This document shows, piece by piece, positions 27,140 through 37,204 of a stretch of DNA of 64,000 nt. The first letter of the stretch is position 1. Every line of letters starts with the position of its first letter. The position numbers and the translations under genes were made by a program. The DNA is from an uncultured Chlorobiaceae bacterium (lineage in GTDB: Bacteria; Bacteroidota; Chlorobiia; Chlorobiales; Chlorobiaceae), in the NCBI GenBank assembly GCA_903840935.1, contig CAIMHT010000047.1, positions 1-64,000 on the forward strand, given 5' to 3'. Below the pieces are notes generated by a model. The model did no database searches and was not told the DNA's origin. It saw only the letters and a program-made list of their open reading frames with translations.

Positions 27140-27850
27140 TTATGGCTGTTGTATCCAGCATTGCAGCGCATCCTGGTGCATGCGCATTTTTTCCTCAATA
27201 TCAAGGGGAAACGGGAACTCTCTTTGCTGGCAAAAAATTCTGACAGCCGCATCCATATCCATCCACCCTCCGTTTTCCATCATACTCTTTTCCTCAATCC
27301 CCGCAGTGTCGGACTCTTCCGCACCCTCGACTTCTTCTTCGCCCTGTTCAAGGAGTGCCATCATCTCCCAGAGCAGTTTCAGATAGCTGTCCGCAGCAAC
27401 CAGGTAACGACGCACCTCCTGGTTTTCAAGCCAGTTTTCCACCTTCCCCTCTCCGCCATCGCATTCGCCCCGGCATCCCGTTTCCGGTTCTATTTCCGAA
27501 AACCACTCATCACCCTGCTCATTGCGGTGCCTTCCGAGCGGATAGAGCCTGCAGACAAGCGGCCGATCAGCATGTACACGGCACCCCTGGGGGCCAAGAA
27601 AGACACAGCGATTCTCGTCATCAAATTTCAGGCAAGAACCGTTGCCAGTGGTGTAACGTTCAATAAAATAAGTCGTTGTAATTCCAAGGTTCCCTGCAAG
27701 ACGTGCTATTTCATAGGGGTTTACCTGGATTTTTTTTGACTGGCAGCATTGCAGGCAGCGCATGCATGAAAAGCCAAACGGTGTCTGTCTGTCGAGCCCT
27801 GTTCTGCGGATTGGCAGAGGCTGTGTCCGATTTGCTTGCGGAGGCAGCAT
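27140..27850 (-). CDS. YkgJ-type cysteine-cluster (Fe/Zn-chelating) protein
   Basis: About 236 residues. It has the cluster C-M-R-C-L-Q-C-C, then G-S-C-L-K-F-D-D-E-N-R-C-V-F-L-G-P-Q-G-C-R-V-H-A-D-R-P-L-V-C-R-L-Y-P-L-G, the typical YkgJ/CxxCxxCC domain thought to bind a metal or Fe-S cluster. A glutamate-rich spacer and a helical C-terminus follow. The start is uncertain: 27850 (M-L-P-P-Q) is preferred to 27871. It ends 14 bases before the small secreted protein's start on the same strand. Confidence 0.8.
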   Translation of the reverse strand: MLPPQANRTQPLPIRRTGLDRQTPFGFSCMRCLQCCQSKKIQVNPYEIARLAGNLGITTTYFIERYTTGNGSCLKFDDENRCVFLGPQGCRVHADRPLVCRLYPLGRHRNEQGDEWFSEIEPETGCRGECDGGEGKVENWLENQEVRRYLVAADSYLKLLWEMMALLEQGEEEVEGAEESDTAGIEEKSMMENGGWMDMDAAVRIFCQQREFPFPLDIEEKMRMHQDALQCWIQQP

Positions 27851-28045
27851 AAGGTAAAATTTATTGAACAAGGGAATATTCTACAACATACAAATAAATT
27901 CAATCTCTCTTGTATGGCTCTTGGGAGCAACAGCAAATAGCGCTCCCTCTTTCAGCCCTTTTTTGTTATAATGGTTTTATGTGTGCAGGCGTCGAAACCT
28001 TTGGCTGCTGATGGCACTTTCCCCGTGATAATCCTGGAACAATGA

Positions 28046-28801
28046 ATGCGGCAACTGATGGCTGAAACCATACTCAGGCTTGAAAATATTCGAAAGGAGC
28101 TTGGACTCTCGAAGGCAATTCGTCAGACCATCATTCCCAACCTCTCTCTGGAAGTTATGGCAGGTGAGTTTGTTGCCATAACAGGGCCCTCCGGCTCGGG
28201 CAAGTCAACCCTGCTCTACATCATGGGAGGGCTCGACAGGCCCACTGCCGGCAAGGTCTGGCTTGATGGAGAGGCGATTACCGACAAAAACGAAGCGGAG
28301 ATGAACCGTATTCGCAATGAAAAAATTGGCTTTATCTATCAGTTTCACTTTTTGCTGCCCGAGTTTAACGCTGTCGAAAATGTCAGCATGCCGATGATGA
28401 TCAATGGCCGACGCAGCCGAAAAGAGATCCGGGAGCGGGCTATGAAACTGCTCGACATGGTTGACATGCAGAACAAGTACACCAACAAACCAAGCCAACT
28501 CTCCGGTGGCCAGCAGCAGCGTGTTGCCATTGCACGGGCACTTGCCAACGAACCAAAAATTTTGCTTGGTGATGAACCGACCGGTAACCTCGACTCCCGT
28601 TCGGCCAATAATGTCTATCAACTCTTTGACCGGCTGAACCAGGAGCTGAACCAGACCGTTATTGTGGTAACCCACGATGAAGAGTTTGCCAACCGTGCGC
28701 GGCGGCGCCTTCATCTTGTAGACGGTCAAATTGAGAGCGACCGGCAATTGCGTTCGACGCTCAACTCTCCCGCCGACAGGCAAATGCAGGATCAACACTA
28801 A
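28046..28801 (+). CDS. ABC transporter ATPase, LolD/MacB type
   Basis: 251 residues. Walker [10 protein letters not shown] (47-55), Q-loop [16 protein letters not shown], signature [15 protein letters not shown] and Walker [13 protein letters not shown], all typical of the lipoprotein-release/MacB subfamily. No permease gene is adjacent. The start may be 28046 or the ATG at 28058. Followed after 22 bases by the CruA-like gene. Confidence 0.85.
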   Translation: MRQLMAETILRLENIRKELGLSKAIRQTIIPNLSLEVMAGEFVAITGPSGSGKSTLLYIMGGLDRPTAGKVWLDGEAITDKNEAEMNRIRNEKIGFIYQFHFLLPEFNAVENVSMPMMINGRRSRKEIRERAMKLLDMVDMQNKYTNKPSQLSGGQQQRVAIARALANEPKILLGDEPTGNLDSRSANNVYQLFDRLNQELNQTVIVVTHDEEFANRARRRLHLVDGQIESDRQLRSTLNSPADRQMQDQH

Positions 28802-28823
28802 CATCCCTTATCCATACGCTTCC

Positions 28824-30362
28824 ATGCCCATCTCCCTTGATCACATCCGGCTCACCCATCCCCATCTCTACCGGGCGTTTTCAACGCTTCCGGATGGTGA
28901 GCGTCATCTGCATCGTATCAGTGAACTCGATTGTTACTGGGAAAGGCTGAAAAAGCCTGTCCAGCAGGTCATTTTGGCCGCCGACAGCATGCCCAAAGAG
29001 GCCCGCATCAGCGGGGAGTATGATTTAATCTATGCGGGCGGCACGCTCAGTCTGCTTCATGCAGCGGTTATGGCTGGAAAGAATGGCCGGAAGGTGATGA
29101 TTTTTGACCGCCAGACTCCCGCCAAATCGACCAGAGACTGGAACATATCAAGAAATGAACTGCACAATCTCTCTGCTATAGGGCTTTTTTCCGAAAGCGA
29201 AATCGATTCAGTCATTGTCCGTCGTTACAAGTCCGGCTGGGTTGAATTTTATCAGCCCGATGGAAGCCAGAAGAGGCTGACCATGGAAAACGTGCTCGAT
29301 TGCGCCGTTGATGCCGACAAGCTGCTTTCTCTGGCAAAAGAGAAGGTTCTGGCTGCTTCGGGTAGCACCCTTCTTGCCGGAACCAGCTTTACCTGCTGTT
29401 ACCAGTTTGATGATTATATGGTCGTGCAGGTTGAGGATCGCCAGGGCAAACCTTTCTGGTACAAGGCCAAAGTACTGGTTGATGTGATGGGTATCGTCTC
29501 GCCGATTGCCATGCAGCTCAACGAAGGCTTGCCACAGACCCATGTTTGCCCGACCGTCGGCACCATAGCGACCGGTTTTGAAAATATTGATTTCGAAACC
29601 GGCGAAATTCTTGCCAGTATAGGGCCTGCCGATACCTCTTCCGGAAAAGGGCGGCAGTTTATCTGGGAAGGCTTTCCCGCCAAAGAGAGGCAGTACATTA
29701 CCTATCTGTTCTTTTATGATGAAGTCGACTCCCCGAACGATAAATCCCTGCTCAGCCTTTTCGAGACCTACTTCCGAACGCTTCCCGATTACAAAAAGCC
29801 CGGTACGGATTTTGTTATTCATCGTCCTGTCTACGGAATCATTCCGGCTTATTGCCATGATGGATTCAACCGTACAAGGGAGATTGCCGATGACCACATC
29901 ATTCTCTTTGGCGATGCGGCATCACTCGGCTCTCCGCTCACCTTCTGCGGCTTTGGCTCGATGGTGCGCAACCTTCACCATCTTACCGCCGATCTTGATC
30001 GGGCGCTTCTCGATAACAACCTCTCCAAAAAGCACCTTGAAACGATCAGCGCCTATGAGCCCAATGTTGCCTCGATGGCCAATCTCATGAAGTACATGTG
30101 CTTTAACGCAGCCACCGATGAGCCAAACTTTGTCAACGACCTGATGAACGAGGTAATGATCGTGCTCGACGACCTTCCCCCGCACTACCGTCAGGCCATG
30201 TTTCGCGATGAAATGAAAATCGAGGAACTGGCAATGGTCATGCTCCGGCTGGCTTGGCGCTACCCGAAAGTACTGACGGTGACCTGGGATAAACTCGGTG
30301 TTCAGGGCTCTCTCGGCTTTTTTAAAAATATGGTCGGATGGGCATTTTCATCCGTCCGATAA
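28824..30362 (+). CDS. cruA: CruA/CruP-family FAD-dependent lycopene cyclase-like protein
   Basis: 512 residues. Rossmann-like [15 protein letters not shown] with F-D-R ending the second strand (67-96), then W-N-I-S-R-N-E-L (106-113). Near the C-terminus it has [20 protein letters not shown]. These blocks are characteristic of the CruA/CruP lycopene cyclases of green sulfur bacteria and cyanobacteria. CruA closes one end of lycopene to gamma-carotene, the precursor of chlorobactene. I recognise the family well. CruA versus a CruP- or CruB-like paralogue cannot be decided here. ligA follows after 16 bases. Confidence 0.7.
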   Translation: MPISLDHIRLTHPHLYRAFSTLPDGERHLHRISELDCYWERLKKPVQQVILAADSMPKEARISGEYDLIYAGGTLSLLHAAVMAGKNGRKVMIFDRQTPAKSTRDWNISRNELHNLSAIGLFSESEIDSVIVRRYKSGWVEFYQPDGSQKRLTMENVLDCAVDADKLLSLAKEKVLAASGSTLLAGTSFTCCYQFDDYMVVQVEDRQGKPFWYKAKVLVDVMGIVSPIAMQLNEGLPQTHVCPTVGTIATGFENIDFETGEILASIGPADTSSGKGRQFIWEGFPAKERQYITYLFFYDEVDSPNDKSLLSLFETYFRTLPDYKKPGTDFVIHRPVYGIIPAYCHDGFNRTREIADDHIILFGDAASLGSPLTFCGFGSMVRNLHHLTADLDRALLDNNLSKKHLETISAYEPNVASMANLMKYMCFNAATDEPNFVNDLMNEVMIVLDDLPPHYRQAMFRDEMKIEELAMVMLRLAWRYPKVLTVTWDKLGVQGSLGFFKNMVGWAFSSVR

Positions 30363-30378
30363 CCTCTTTTTTTTATTG

Positions 30379-32391
30379 ATGACCGAGATGATAAGCGCCA
30401 AAGAGAGAATTACACAGCTTCGCCTGGAGATTGAGCGGCACAACCACCTCTATTACATTGAGGCAAAGCCGGAGCTCTCCGATTTCGACTTTGATCGCCT
30501 CCTCCAGCAACTCATCGCTCTTGAGCGGCAGTTCCCGGAGCTCCTTACCCCCGATAGCCCCTCGCAGCGGGTGGGGGGAGCCATTACGAAAGCCTTCTCC
30601 CCGGTGCAGCACCGTGACCCGATGCTCAGCCTCTCCAATACCTACTCCACCCTCGAGGTTGAGGAGTTTTACAACCGTGTCAAAAAGCTTCTTTTGCTCG
30701 AAGGGGTCGACGAGCAGGAGATGGTGGCCGAACTGAAGTTTGACGGTGTAGCCATCAGCCTTCTCTACCGCGACGGCCTCCTGGTGCGGGGTGCAACACG
30801 GGGTGACGGCAGGCAGGGCGACGATATCACGGCAAACCTGCGCACCATCCCGACCATTCCCTTGCGACTCAACACTCTTGCCGAAAGTTGTGAAAGGGAG
30901 GTTGAGGTGCGCGGCGAAGTATTCATGCGCAAGGGGGATTTTGAGTTGCTCAACGAAAGCCGCCCGGAAGAAGATCGCTTTGCCAATCCCCGCAATGCCA
31001 CAGCAGGCAGTCTCAAACTGCAGGATTCAGCCGAAGTCGCCCGTCGCAAAATGTGCTTTGTTGCCTACTACCTCAAAGGGCTTCAAGATGAATCGACCGC
31101 ACACCTCCGCCGTCTTGAACTGCTCAGCCAGCTCGGCTTCTTTACCGGCGACCATTACCGGCTTTGCCAGGCACTGCCACAAATAAACGATTATATTGCC
31201 CGCTGGTCCGAAGAGCGCTGGCAACTCCCCTATGAGACCGATGGGGTAGTGCTGAAACTCAACGATGTGCACTTCCGGGAAAAGCTTGGCGCAACCGCCA
31301 AAAGTCCCCGCTGGGCCATCGCCTACAAATATCCTGCACAACAGGCCGGAACCGTATTGCACAACGTTATTTTTCAGGTTGGACGGCTCGGCACCATCAC
31401 CCCGGTTGCCGAACTTGAGCCGGTACTTCTTGCCGGTTCAACCGTCTCGCGCTCAACCCTCCATAATTTTGACGAAATCGAGCGACTTGGGCTCATGCTT
31501 CACGACCGGGTCATTATCGAAAAATCAGGCGAAGTGATTCCCAAAGTGGTGCGCACCATTTCAGAAGAGCGTCCCCCGGATGCCGAGCCCATTCTCCCGC
31601 CCTCGCACTGTCCCTCCTGCGGCACGCCACTCGTCAGGCCGGAGAACGAAGTCAGTTACTCCTGCCCGAACGAAGAGGAGTGCCCGGCCCAGATCAAGGG
31701 GCGGGTGCTTCACTTTGCCTCGCGCAACGCCATGGATATCCAGACCCTTGGCGACTCACTCGTCGAGCAGCTTGTGGCCAAAGATCTCGTCAAAGGCCCC
31801 GCCGATCTCTATTTTCTTGAAGAACAACAGCTTGTGAACCTTGAGCGCATGGGGCCAAAGTCGGCACACAATATCCTGCAAGCCCTTGACAAAAGTCGCG
31901 CAAAGAGCTACGAACAGCTTCTCTACGCCCTCGGCATCCGTCACGTCGGACGCGCTACCGCCCGTGAGCTCTCGCAAGCCTGCCCCTCCATTGATACCCT
32001 CCAGCAGGCAACCGAGGAGCAACTTGCAACCGTGCCCGATATCGGCCCCGTGGTTGCCCGCAGCATTATCGACTACTTTTCCAGGGGCTCATGGCCCGAC
32101 ACCCTCGAAAAACTGCGCTCTGCCGGCTTGCCGCTCTCGGCCTCAGAACCAAAAAAGCAGGTCAACAGCAACTTCGAAGGGCTTACGGTCCTCTTTACCG
32201 GCGGCCTTGAGCGCTACGACCGCCAGAAAGCTGCTGAACTGGTGATGGAACGGGGCGGCAGGGTAGTCGGCTCTGTCAGCAAAAAGACAAGCATGGTTGT
32301 CGCCGGAAGTGATGCGGGCAGCAAACTCCAGAAAGCGCTCAAGCTCGGCGTCAGAGTAGCGACGGAGGAGGAATTTGAGGCAATGCTCTGA
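30379..32391 (+). CDS. ligA: NAD-dependent DNA ligase
   Basis: 670 residues from ATG 30379. Adenylation domain with lysine nucleophile in E-L-K-F-D-G (K120), the N-terminal Ia domain with H-N-H-L-Y-Y, OB fold, a four-cysteine zinc finger (C-P-S-C...C-P-N-E-E-E-C), helix-hairpin-helix region and a C-terminal BRCT domain ([10 protein letters not shown] onwards). Normal length. Seals nicks in replication and repair. Confidence 0.95.
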   Translation: MTEMISAKERITQLRLEIERHNHLYYIEAKPELSDFDFDRLLQQLIALERQFPELLTPDSPSQRVGGAITKAFSPVQHRDPMLSLSNTYSTLEVEEFYNRVKKLLLLEGVDEQEMVAELKFDGVAISLLYRDGLLVRGATRGDGRQGDDITANLRTIPTIPLRLNTLAESCEREVEVRGEVFMRKGDFELLNESRPEEDRFANPRNATAGSLKLQDSAEVARRKMCFVAYYLKGLQDESTAHLRRLELLSQLGFFTGDHYRLCQALPQINDYIARWSEERWQLPYETDGVVLKLNDVHFREKLGATAKSPRWAIAYKYPAQQAGTVLHNVIFQVGRLGTITPVAELEPVLLAGSTVSRSTLHNFDEIERLGLMLHDRVIIEKSGEVIPKVVRTISEERPPDAEPILPPSHCPSCGTPLVRPENEVSYSCPNEEECPAQIKGRVLHFASRNAMDIQTLGDSLVEQLVAKDLVKGPADLYFLEEQQLVNLERMGPKSAHNILQALDKSRAKSYEQLLYALGIRHVGRATARELSQACPSIDTLQQATEEQLATVPDIGPVVARSIIDYFSRGSWPDTLEKLRSAGLPLSASEPKKQVNSNFEGLTVLFTGGLERYDRQKAAELVMERGGRVVGSVSKKTSMVVAGSDAGSKLQKALKLGVRVATEEEFEAML

Positions 32392-32514
32392 TCCCGCCGC
32401 GCAGGTAAAACCCACGTAAGCACCGAACCCCGGCTCCCTCAGCGAAAAAAAATGTAGGGGAGCCCCTTGTGGCTGTCCTCCGAGATGCCCCGCCGCCCTC
32501 GGCGCTCCCGGCCA
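32392..32514. repeat. ligA/ubiE spacer with a degenerate GC-rich repeat
   Basis: Between convergent ligA and ubiE lies GC-rich DNA containing GTAGGGGAGCCCCTTGTGGC at about 32454-32473. It begins like the GTAGGGGCGGGG repeats elsewhere in the window but diverges afterwards. It may be a decayed copy or a terminator. Weak call. Confidence 0.35.
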
Positions 32515-33264
32515 CTACTTCTTTGCAACGTAAAGAATCGAGGTCTCAAAGGTCATCGGAAAATAGTCCGCCTTTTTGAAGCCGCTCTTTTTCAGGATGG
32601 CGGTAAAAGCCTCAGCCTGCGGAAACTTTTCAACCGAGTGGGGCAGATAGTCGTAGGCAAAGGTGGACTTGCTGAACAACCCGGCAATTTTCGGCAGCAC
32701 CTGTTTGAAGTAGATCAGGTAGAGCTTTTTCATGATCGTATTGCGTGGTATCATCGGCTCGATAATGAGCGCATGGCCGCCCGGCTTCAAAACGCGGTGA
32801 AACTCCCGCATTCCCTCGTTCAGATTTTCAAAATTTCTCACACCGAACCCGGCACTGACCACATCAAAGCTTGCATTGCCGAACGGCAGCTTTTCGGCAT
32901 ACCCCTCAATAAAGGTGATCTGCGGATACTTTTTACGAGCAAGCAGCAGCATTTCAGGCGATAGGTCAAGAGCGGTCACCTTTGCACCCGCTATTTTGGT
33001 CATGGCGTTCGCCAGGTCACCGGTGCCGGTAGCGACATCAAGAATCCGGGGAGCCGTATTCCTGCCGAGCAGCTCTTTTGCCCTGCTTGTTGCCTTTGCC
33101 CGCCAGTAATTGTCTATTCCAAGACTCAGCAGATGATTCAAAAAATCGTAAGTCGGAGCAACCTCGTCAAACATGCTCTTGATCGAGGCTCTCGATTTTG
33201 TCTGATTAAGAGATTTTGCGCTCTCTTTGGCCAGATTGCCCGTCAGGTCAGCTTTTTTTGCCAT
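32515..33264 (-). CDS. ubiE: demethylmenaquinone/ubiquinone C-methyltransferase
   Basis: 249 residues. SAM-binding motif [19 protein letters not shown], and the UbiE signatures [13 protein letters not shown] and H-R-V-L-K-P-G-G. In green sulfur bacteria it methylates demethylmenaquinone in menaquinone-7 synthesis (group knowledge). The ATG at 33264 has GGAAG six bases upstream. It overlaps the end of hisI by 17 bases, so the two are co-transcribed. Confidence 0.9.
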   Translation of the reverse strand: MAKKADLTGNLAKESAKSLNQTKSRASIKSMFDEVAPTYDFLNHLLSLGIDNYWRAKATSRAKELLGRNTAPRILDVATGTGDLANAMTKIAGAKVTALDLSPEMLLLARKKYPQITFIEGYAEKLPFGNASFDVVSAGFGVRNFENLNEGMREFHRVLKPGGHALIIEPMIPRNTIMKKLYLIYFKQVLPKIAGLFSKSTFAYDYLPHSVEKFPQAEAFTAILKKSGFKKADYFPMTFETSILYVAKK

Positions 33265-33661
33265 AAACATCTTCCGGGTTAAACATGAGTGTATCACAGA
33301 TCTCCATCGAAAGGTCGCTTGTTGCCTTGCGGTAAAAGCAGGAGTGGTAGCCCACGTGGCAGGCACCGCCGGTCTGCGAAACTTTTAAAAGCAGGGTGTC
33401 TCCATCGCAGTCGATCAAAATATCGTGCACCACCTGCATATTGCCCGACGATTCACCTTTCAGCCAAAGCTCCTTGCGGCTGCGGCTCCAGTAACAGGCC
33501 CTCTTTTTTTCGAGAGTCATCTCAAGACTCTGGCGGTTCATCCAGGCCATCATCAAAACCTTGCCGGTTTCATGATCCTGCACAATTGCCGGCACAAGTC
33601 CTTTTTCATCGAACTTTACTGTTTCAAGAAAGCTTTTCTGGATATCTTGATTATGGCCCAT
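33248..33661 (-). CDS. hisI: phosphoribosyl-AMP cyclohydrolase
   Basis: Third step of histidine synthesis. 137 residues with [29 protein letters not shown], the metal-binding D-C-D-G-D-T-L and the [11 protein letters not shown] motif. It is a stand-alone HisI without the HisE domain. It lies away from hisHA, about 9 kb further on. Confidence 0.93.
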   Translation of the reverse strand: MGHNQDIQKSFLETVKFDEKGLVPAIVQDHETGKVLMMAWMNRQSLEMTLEKKRACYWSRSRKELWLKGESSGNMQVVHDILIDCDGDTLLLKVSQTGGACHVGYHSCFYRKATSDLSMEICDTLMFNPEDVYGKKS

Positions 33662-33830
33662 TGATGGTGTAGATTAAGTGGTTTTATTCTGGAGCCCCTC
33701 GCGCGGGAGGAGCGGGAAAAGAAAAAAGCTTTTAAAGATTGATAAAATTATGGAAAAACCAAGATCAGAATGGATAAAAAGATCAAAACAGGTAACTTCC
33801 CAAAGCTGAATTCATTAATAACCAAGGCCC

Positions 33831-34913
33831 ATGCAGCCCCTACAGAAATTTCTTCCAAAATATACCATCGCTCTTGCCATTCTTTTTGTTGCAACCGTCG
33901 TTTTTCTGATGACGAGGGGCAACACGGTCGATATTGAGGTCGCTCAGGTGACCAATGCCGAGCTGGTTCAGGCCATCTATGCAACAGGGTTTGTCGAGGC
34001 TGATGCCGTGGCCAACCTCAGTGCCGAATCGTCAGGCACGGTCAGCTATGTCGGTGCGCTCGAAGGGCAGCAGGTAACTGCCGGCCAGAAAATCCTGCAA
34101 TTCAGCAGCCCGCAGCCACAACTGGCCCTCCGTGAAGCGAGGGCTGCCCTGGCTGAACAGCAGGCCCAGACGAGCGACAACCAGCTTCGTCGTGTCCGAA
34201 AAAAAAACCTTTTCGCTGAAGGAGCGATATCGCGTCAGGAACTCGATGATGCCGAAAAAATGAGCACCCAGGGCGAAGAGTTGCTCCAGCAGAAGGCTCT
34301 CCAGTTGAAGATGCGTGAAGATGACCTGAAAAAATTGACGGTGATCGCCCCATTTGCAGGCACACTCACCTTGCAGAATGTCAAGAAGGGCGACTATGTC
34401 ACAGCCAACAGCCTCGTTGCACGGGTGGTCGATACCTCAAGCTACATGGTCACCGTTGAGGTTGACGAACTCGATATTCCACGCATACGCAACGGCCAGG
34501 CGGCAACCGTTGCCTTTGATGCCTGGCCCGACAAGCGCCTCTCCGCCGTTGTATCGCGTATTGTGCCCCAGACAGACCGGATAACAAAGACGTCAAAGAT
34601 TTATCTGACGCTCGACCATCCACTCTCCTACATCCAGGCAGGCATGACTGCAACAGCAAACATCATCTACAATATCAGGCCGAATGCCCTTCTGGTTAAA
34701 AAAAGCTCAATCGTTGAAGAAAACGCTCAGAGCTATGTCTGGAAAATTGCCAACGGAAAACTGAAAAAACAGCTTATCACTGTCGGGGCCAGTGATATGA
34801 CCTTTGTTGAAGTGCTGCAGGGGCTTAAAAAAGGGGACAAGATTGCCCTTGCCCCTGAAAAAGGGCTCCATGATGGGATGGAGGTCAACATCATGACAAA
34901 AAAGAGGAGATGA
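33831..34913 (+). CDS. periplasmic adaptor (HlyD/RND membrane-fusion family)
   Basis: 360 residues. One N-terminal membrane segment (11-28). A barrel-sandwich hybrid lipoyl domain is split by a coiled-coil hairpin (about 98-165, rich in A/Q/E/R). V-I-A-P-F-A-G-T-L-T-L-Q-N-V-K-K-G-D-Y-V and a beta-barrel/membrane-proximal part follow. Such adaptors bridge inner-membrane transporters and outer-membrane channels, but no transporter gene is next to it. The LolD/MacB-like ATPase 5 kb away is the nearest candidate partner. Confidence 0.82.
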   Translation: MQPLQKFLPKYTIALAILFVATVVFLMTRGNTVDIEVAQVTNAELVQAIYATGFVEADAVANLSAESSGTVSYVGALEGQQVTAGQKILQFSSPQPQLALREARAALAEQQAQTSDNQLRRVRKKNLFAEGAISRQELDDAEKMSTQGEELLQQKALQLKMREDDLKKLTVIAPFAGTLTLQNVKKGDYVTANSLVARVVDTSSYMVTVEVDELDIPRIRNGQAATVAFDAWPDKRLSAVVSRIVPQTDRITKTSKIYLTLDHPLSYIQAGMTATANIIYNIRPNALLVKKSSIVEENAQSYVWKIANGKLKKQLITVGASDMTFVEVLQGLKKGDKIALAPEKGLHDGMEVNIMTKKRR

Positions 34914-34916
34914 TGT

Positions 34917-35759
34917 ATGAGCCGTGCGGCTGTATTTATTGATGGAGCAAACCTTTTTTTTACGCAGCGCCATCTGGGGTGGCAGATCGACTTTTCCCGT
35001 CTTATGTCATTTTTTATCTCCGCTTATGGCTCCGTGCAGGCAAATTATTACGTTCCTGCATCTGAACCGGTTTCAGAGGAAAATGCGGCATTCACCAGAG
35101 TGCTGACAGCCCATGGCTACCGGATCACCTCAAAACCGGTCAAGAAGATTGTCAACAAGGAGACCGGAGTGGTGGTCATGAAAGGTAATCTGGATGTTGA
35201 ACTTGTTGTTGATGCCCTGAGCGCAGCCGAACAGTACGACACCTTTATCCTCTTCAGTGGCGACAGTGATTTTCTCCCTTTGCTGAGGGCGTTAAAAGAT
35301 AAGGGCAAAGAGATTATCGTCTACTCCACCCAGGGACTGAGTGCGAGGGAGCTGCTTGCCGAACCGGGAATCACCTATGGTGACCTTGCACTCCTCAAAG
35401 AGCGAATTGAACAGGTCAGGCCGGGAGATCCCCTGCGTGTTGAAGGACTGGCTACAGCCAATGAGCTTGACTTTTCGCTTCCTCTGCCCGAAGTCGGGAC
35501 CATCTTCACCGGCGGTGTCCTGAAGGTACAGCCTTACGGAATTTTTCTCAGCAGCCCCTATCATGTCAAATGCCTTCTTCCCCTGAGTTTTCTCGGTATC
35601 AGCCGTCACATCGCCGACCTGACGGCGATTGTGCGCATGACCGATGTTTTTGACGTCGTGGTCTTTCACGTCAATTCCGCGCGTGAAGTTGCCGAAATTA
35701 CCGTCAAACTGGCCGATAAAAAGATGACCGAGGAGTTGACGTCGCGCATAGAGGGATAA
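34917..35759 (+). CDS. NYN-domain nuclease-like protein with C-terminal S1-like domain
   Basis: 280 residues. PIN-like NYN domain (LabA/DUF88 type) with acidic sites F-I-D-G-A-N-L-F-F, G-N-L-D-V-E-L-V-V-D-A-L and F-S-G-D-S-D-F-L-P-L-L. Residues about 190-235 (V-G-T-I-F-T-G-G-V-L-K-V-Q-P-Y-G-I-F-L-S) look like an S1/OB RNA-binding domain. The combination suggests an RNA-cleaving or RNA-sensing protein; the substrate is unknown. Starts three bases after the adaptor gene. Confidence 0.75.
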   Translation: MSRAAVFIDGANLFFTQRHLGWQIDFSRLMSFFISAYGSVQANYYVPASEPVSEENAAFTRVLTAHGYRITSKPVKKIVNKETGVVVMKGNLDVELVVDALSAAEQYDTFILFSGDSDFLPLLRALKDKGKEIIVYSTQGLSARELLAEPGITYGDLALLKERIEQVRPGDPLRVEGLATANELDFSLPLPEVGTIFTGGVLKVQPYGIFLSSPYHVKCLLPLSFLGISRHIADLTAIVRMTDVFDVVVFHVNSAREVAEITVKLADKKMTEELTSRIEG

Positions 35760-35790
35760 TCGTTTAGTGGAATCGGGGTTGGTGTTGTTC

Positions 35791-35819
35791 ATGTATTTCA
35801 CGAACGTTCGTGAATACAT
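35791..35819. promoter_or_regulatory. large palindrome between the NYN gene and DUF1499 gene
   Basis: The core TTCACGAACGTTCGTGAA (35797-35814) is a perfect 18-base palindrome. ATGTA/TACAT arms extend it to 29 bases, with one extra T on the left. It has no T-run, lies 69 bases before the DUF1499 start and looks like a dimeric repressor operator. It could instead end the upstream transcript. Confidence 0.5.
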
Positions 35820-35887
35820 CAGTCCTGGAGACAAAAGATATCGGTATTATGGAAGCAGGTTAACAGTTAATAAACGGAGCAAATCCA

Positions 35888-36334
35888 ATGGATATACTCA
35901 GTGATGCGATTGGCGCGGTAACAAATCTTTTTGCCGGCTTGTGGCCACAGCCAACTGAAAATCCTCAACTGGAAAATGGAAAACTGAGGCCCTGTCCCGG
36001 AACGCCAAACGGGGTGTGCAGTGAAAGTACCAATATGATTGGCCGAATCGATCCCCTCAGTTTCACTGGTTCAGCAGATAAGGCTTGGCCGCTCCTGAAA
36101 CGTATTGTCGAGGAAAACGGAGGCGTTGTGCACAAAATTGAGAAAGAGTACCTTTGGGCGACCTTTCTTGTTCCTGTGTTCGGTTTTGTTGATGATGTCG
36201 AATTCCGTCTCAGTCCGGAAGAGGGGGTGATACATGTCCGTTCATCATCAAGGCTCGGTTTCTCGGACCTCGGTGTCAACCGTGGGCGGGTCGAGCAACT
36301 GCGTGCGGCATTTCGCGATGCCTTGAAGGCATAA
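35888..36334 (+). CDS. DUF1499 family protein
   Basis: 148 residues. It shows L-R-P-C-P-G-T-P-N-G-V-C-S-E-S-T, the cysteine-containing 'C-P-x-S-P-N-C-V-S' entry of DUF1499, followed by I-G-R-I-D-P-L and a C-terminal D-D-V-E-F-R-L-S-P-E-E-G-V-I-H-V-R-S-S-S-R-L-G-x-S-D-L-G-V-N-R-x-R-V-E signature. Function of the family is unknown. A GGAG-type site is 6-10 bases upstream (AACGGAGCAAATCC-ATG). Confidence 0.8.
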   Translation: MDILSDAIGAVTNLFAGLWPQPTENPQLENGKLRPCPGTPNGVCSESTNMIGRIDPLSFTGSADKAWPLLKRIVEENGGVVHKIEKEYLWATFLVPVFGFVDDVEFRLSPEEGVIHVRSSSRLGFSDLGVNRGRVEQLRAAFRDALKA

Positions 36335-36385
36335 TACGCAAGAATGAAATTCCGTCTCCTTCCTGAAATGTTTTTTGATATGTGG

Positions 36386-36410
36386 TAGCATAAATATTAT
36401 TTTTGTGCTA
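36386..36410 (+). promoter_or_regulatory. NikR-like dyad upstream of the nickel transporter
   Basis: TAGCA-N15-TGCTA. Of the 12 base-pair positions in the 25-base dyad, 10 are Watson-Crick and one is T-G. The two half-sites with a long AT-rich centre have the geometry of NikR operators (half-sites spaced about 15-16 bases). It lies about 114 bases before nikM, and a nikR gene closes this cluster. Inference from geometry and context. Confidence 0.5.
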
Positions 36411-36523
36411 TTAAAGCCATAAAGGAAAAGAGCTGTTCTTGCCGGTTTGACAGCGAGATTTTAATGATTTCGTCTGCCAATAGACTCTGTTCTGTATAGT
36501 TTGCAGGGTAAAAAAGGGAAAAT

Positions 36524-37204
36524 ATGCACATACCGGACGGATATTTAAGCCCTGCGACTTGCGGGGTCTTTGGCGCAGTGATGATTCCGATATGGACGGC
36601 GGCTTCGAAAGCGGTCAGAAAAACATTGAGCGTCAGGCAGGTTCCCTATCTGGCGATTGGTGCAGCGTTCAGTTTTGTGATCATGATGTTTAACGTGCCT
36701 ATTCCCGGTGGGTCAACCGGTCATGCGGTTGGGGGTGTCCTTGTTGCTATCCTGATAGGGCCATGGGCGGCCTGTATCGCCGTGACGGTTGCTCTGGTGA
36801 TTCAGGCACTGTTGTTTGGTGATGGCGGTATTACGGCTATTGGAGCGAATTGTTTTAACATGGCATTTGTGCTTCCTTTTGTCGGCTATTATGTTTACAA
36901 ATTGATCAGCTTGAACAGCCCGGCCGGTTCCAACAGGCGTATAATCGCCGCTGGTGCTGGTGCGTACGCGGGTATTTCTTTGGCCGCTCTCTGTGCCGGA
37001 ATCGAATTTGGACTTCAACCGTTACTGTATCATAAGGCAAATGGTCAGGCATTATACTCTCCATACGGCCTGAATGTTGCCGTTCCTGCAATGGTTTTGG
37101 GGCATCTTCTGGTTTTTGGATGGGTTGAGGTTATTGTGACAGCCCTGGTCGTAAAATATTTGCAGAAGCAGAATTCTGTTTTTTTTGAAGGAGGCAGATC
37201 ATGA
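36524..37204 (+). CDS. nikM: ECF-type nickel/cobalt transporter S component (CbiM/NikM)
   Basis: 226 residues with the metal-binding N-terminus M-H-I-P-D-G-Y-L-S-P (His2 is a ligand in this family). N-V-P-I-P-G-G-S-T-G-H-A-V-G-G and G-D-G-G-I-T-A-I-G-A-N-C-F-N-M-A follow. About seven membrane helices. Overlaps nikN by four bases. Nickel is preferred over cobalt because of the nearby NikR gene; no cobalamin riboswitch is evident upstream. Confidence 0.88.
   Translation: MHIPDGYLSPATCGVFGAVMIPIWTAASKAVRKTLSVRQVPYLAIGAAFSFVIMMFNVPIPGGSTGHAVGGVLVAILIGPWAACIAVTVALVIQALLFGDGGITAIGANCFNMAFVLPFVGYYVYKLISLNSPAGSNRRIIAAGAGAYAGISLAALCAGIEFGLQPLLYHKANGQALYSPYGLNVAVPAMVLGHLLVFGWVEVIVTALVVKYLQKQNSVFFEGGRS

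Noticed and set aside
33750-33809. 19-codon ATG frame before the adaptor gene
   Set aside because: No Shine-Dalgarno and no sign of conservation; likely chance in AT-rich leader.
36335-36523. Cobalamin riboswitch ahead of the cbiM-like gene
   Set aside because: No B12-box-like GCCACTG element seen; a NikR-type dyad and nearby nikR explain the locus better.
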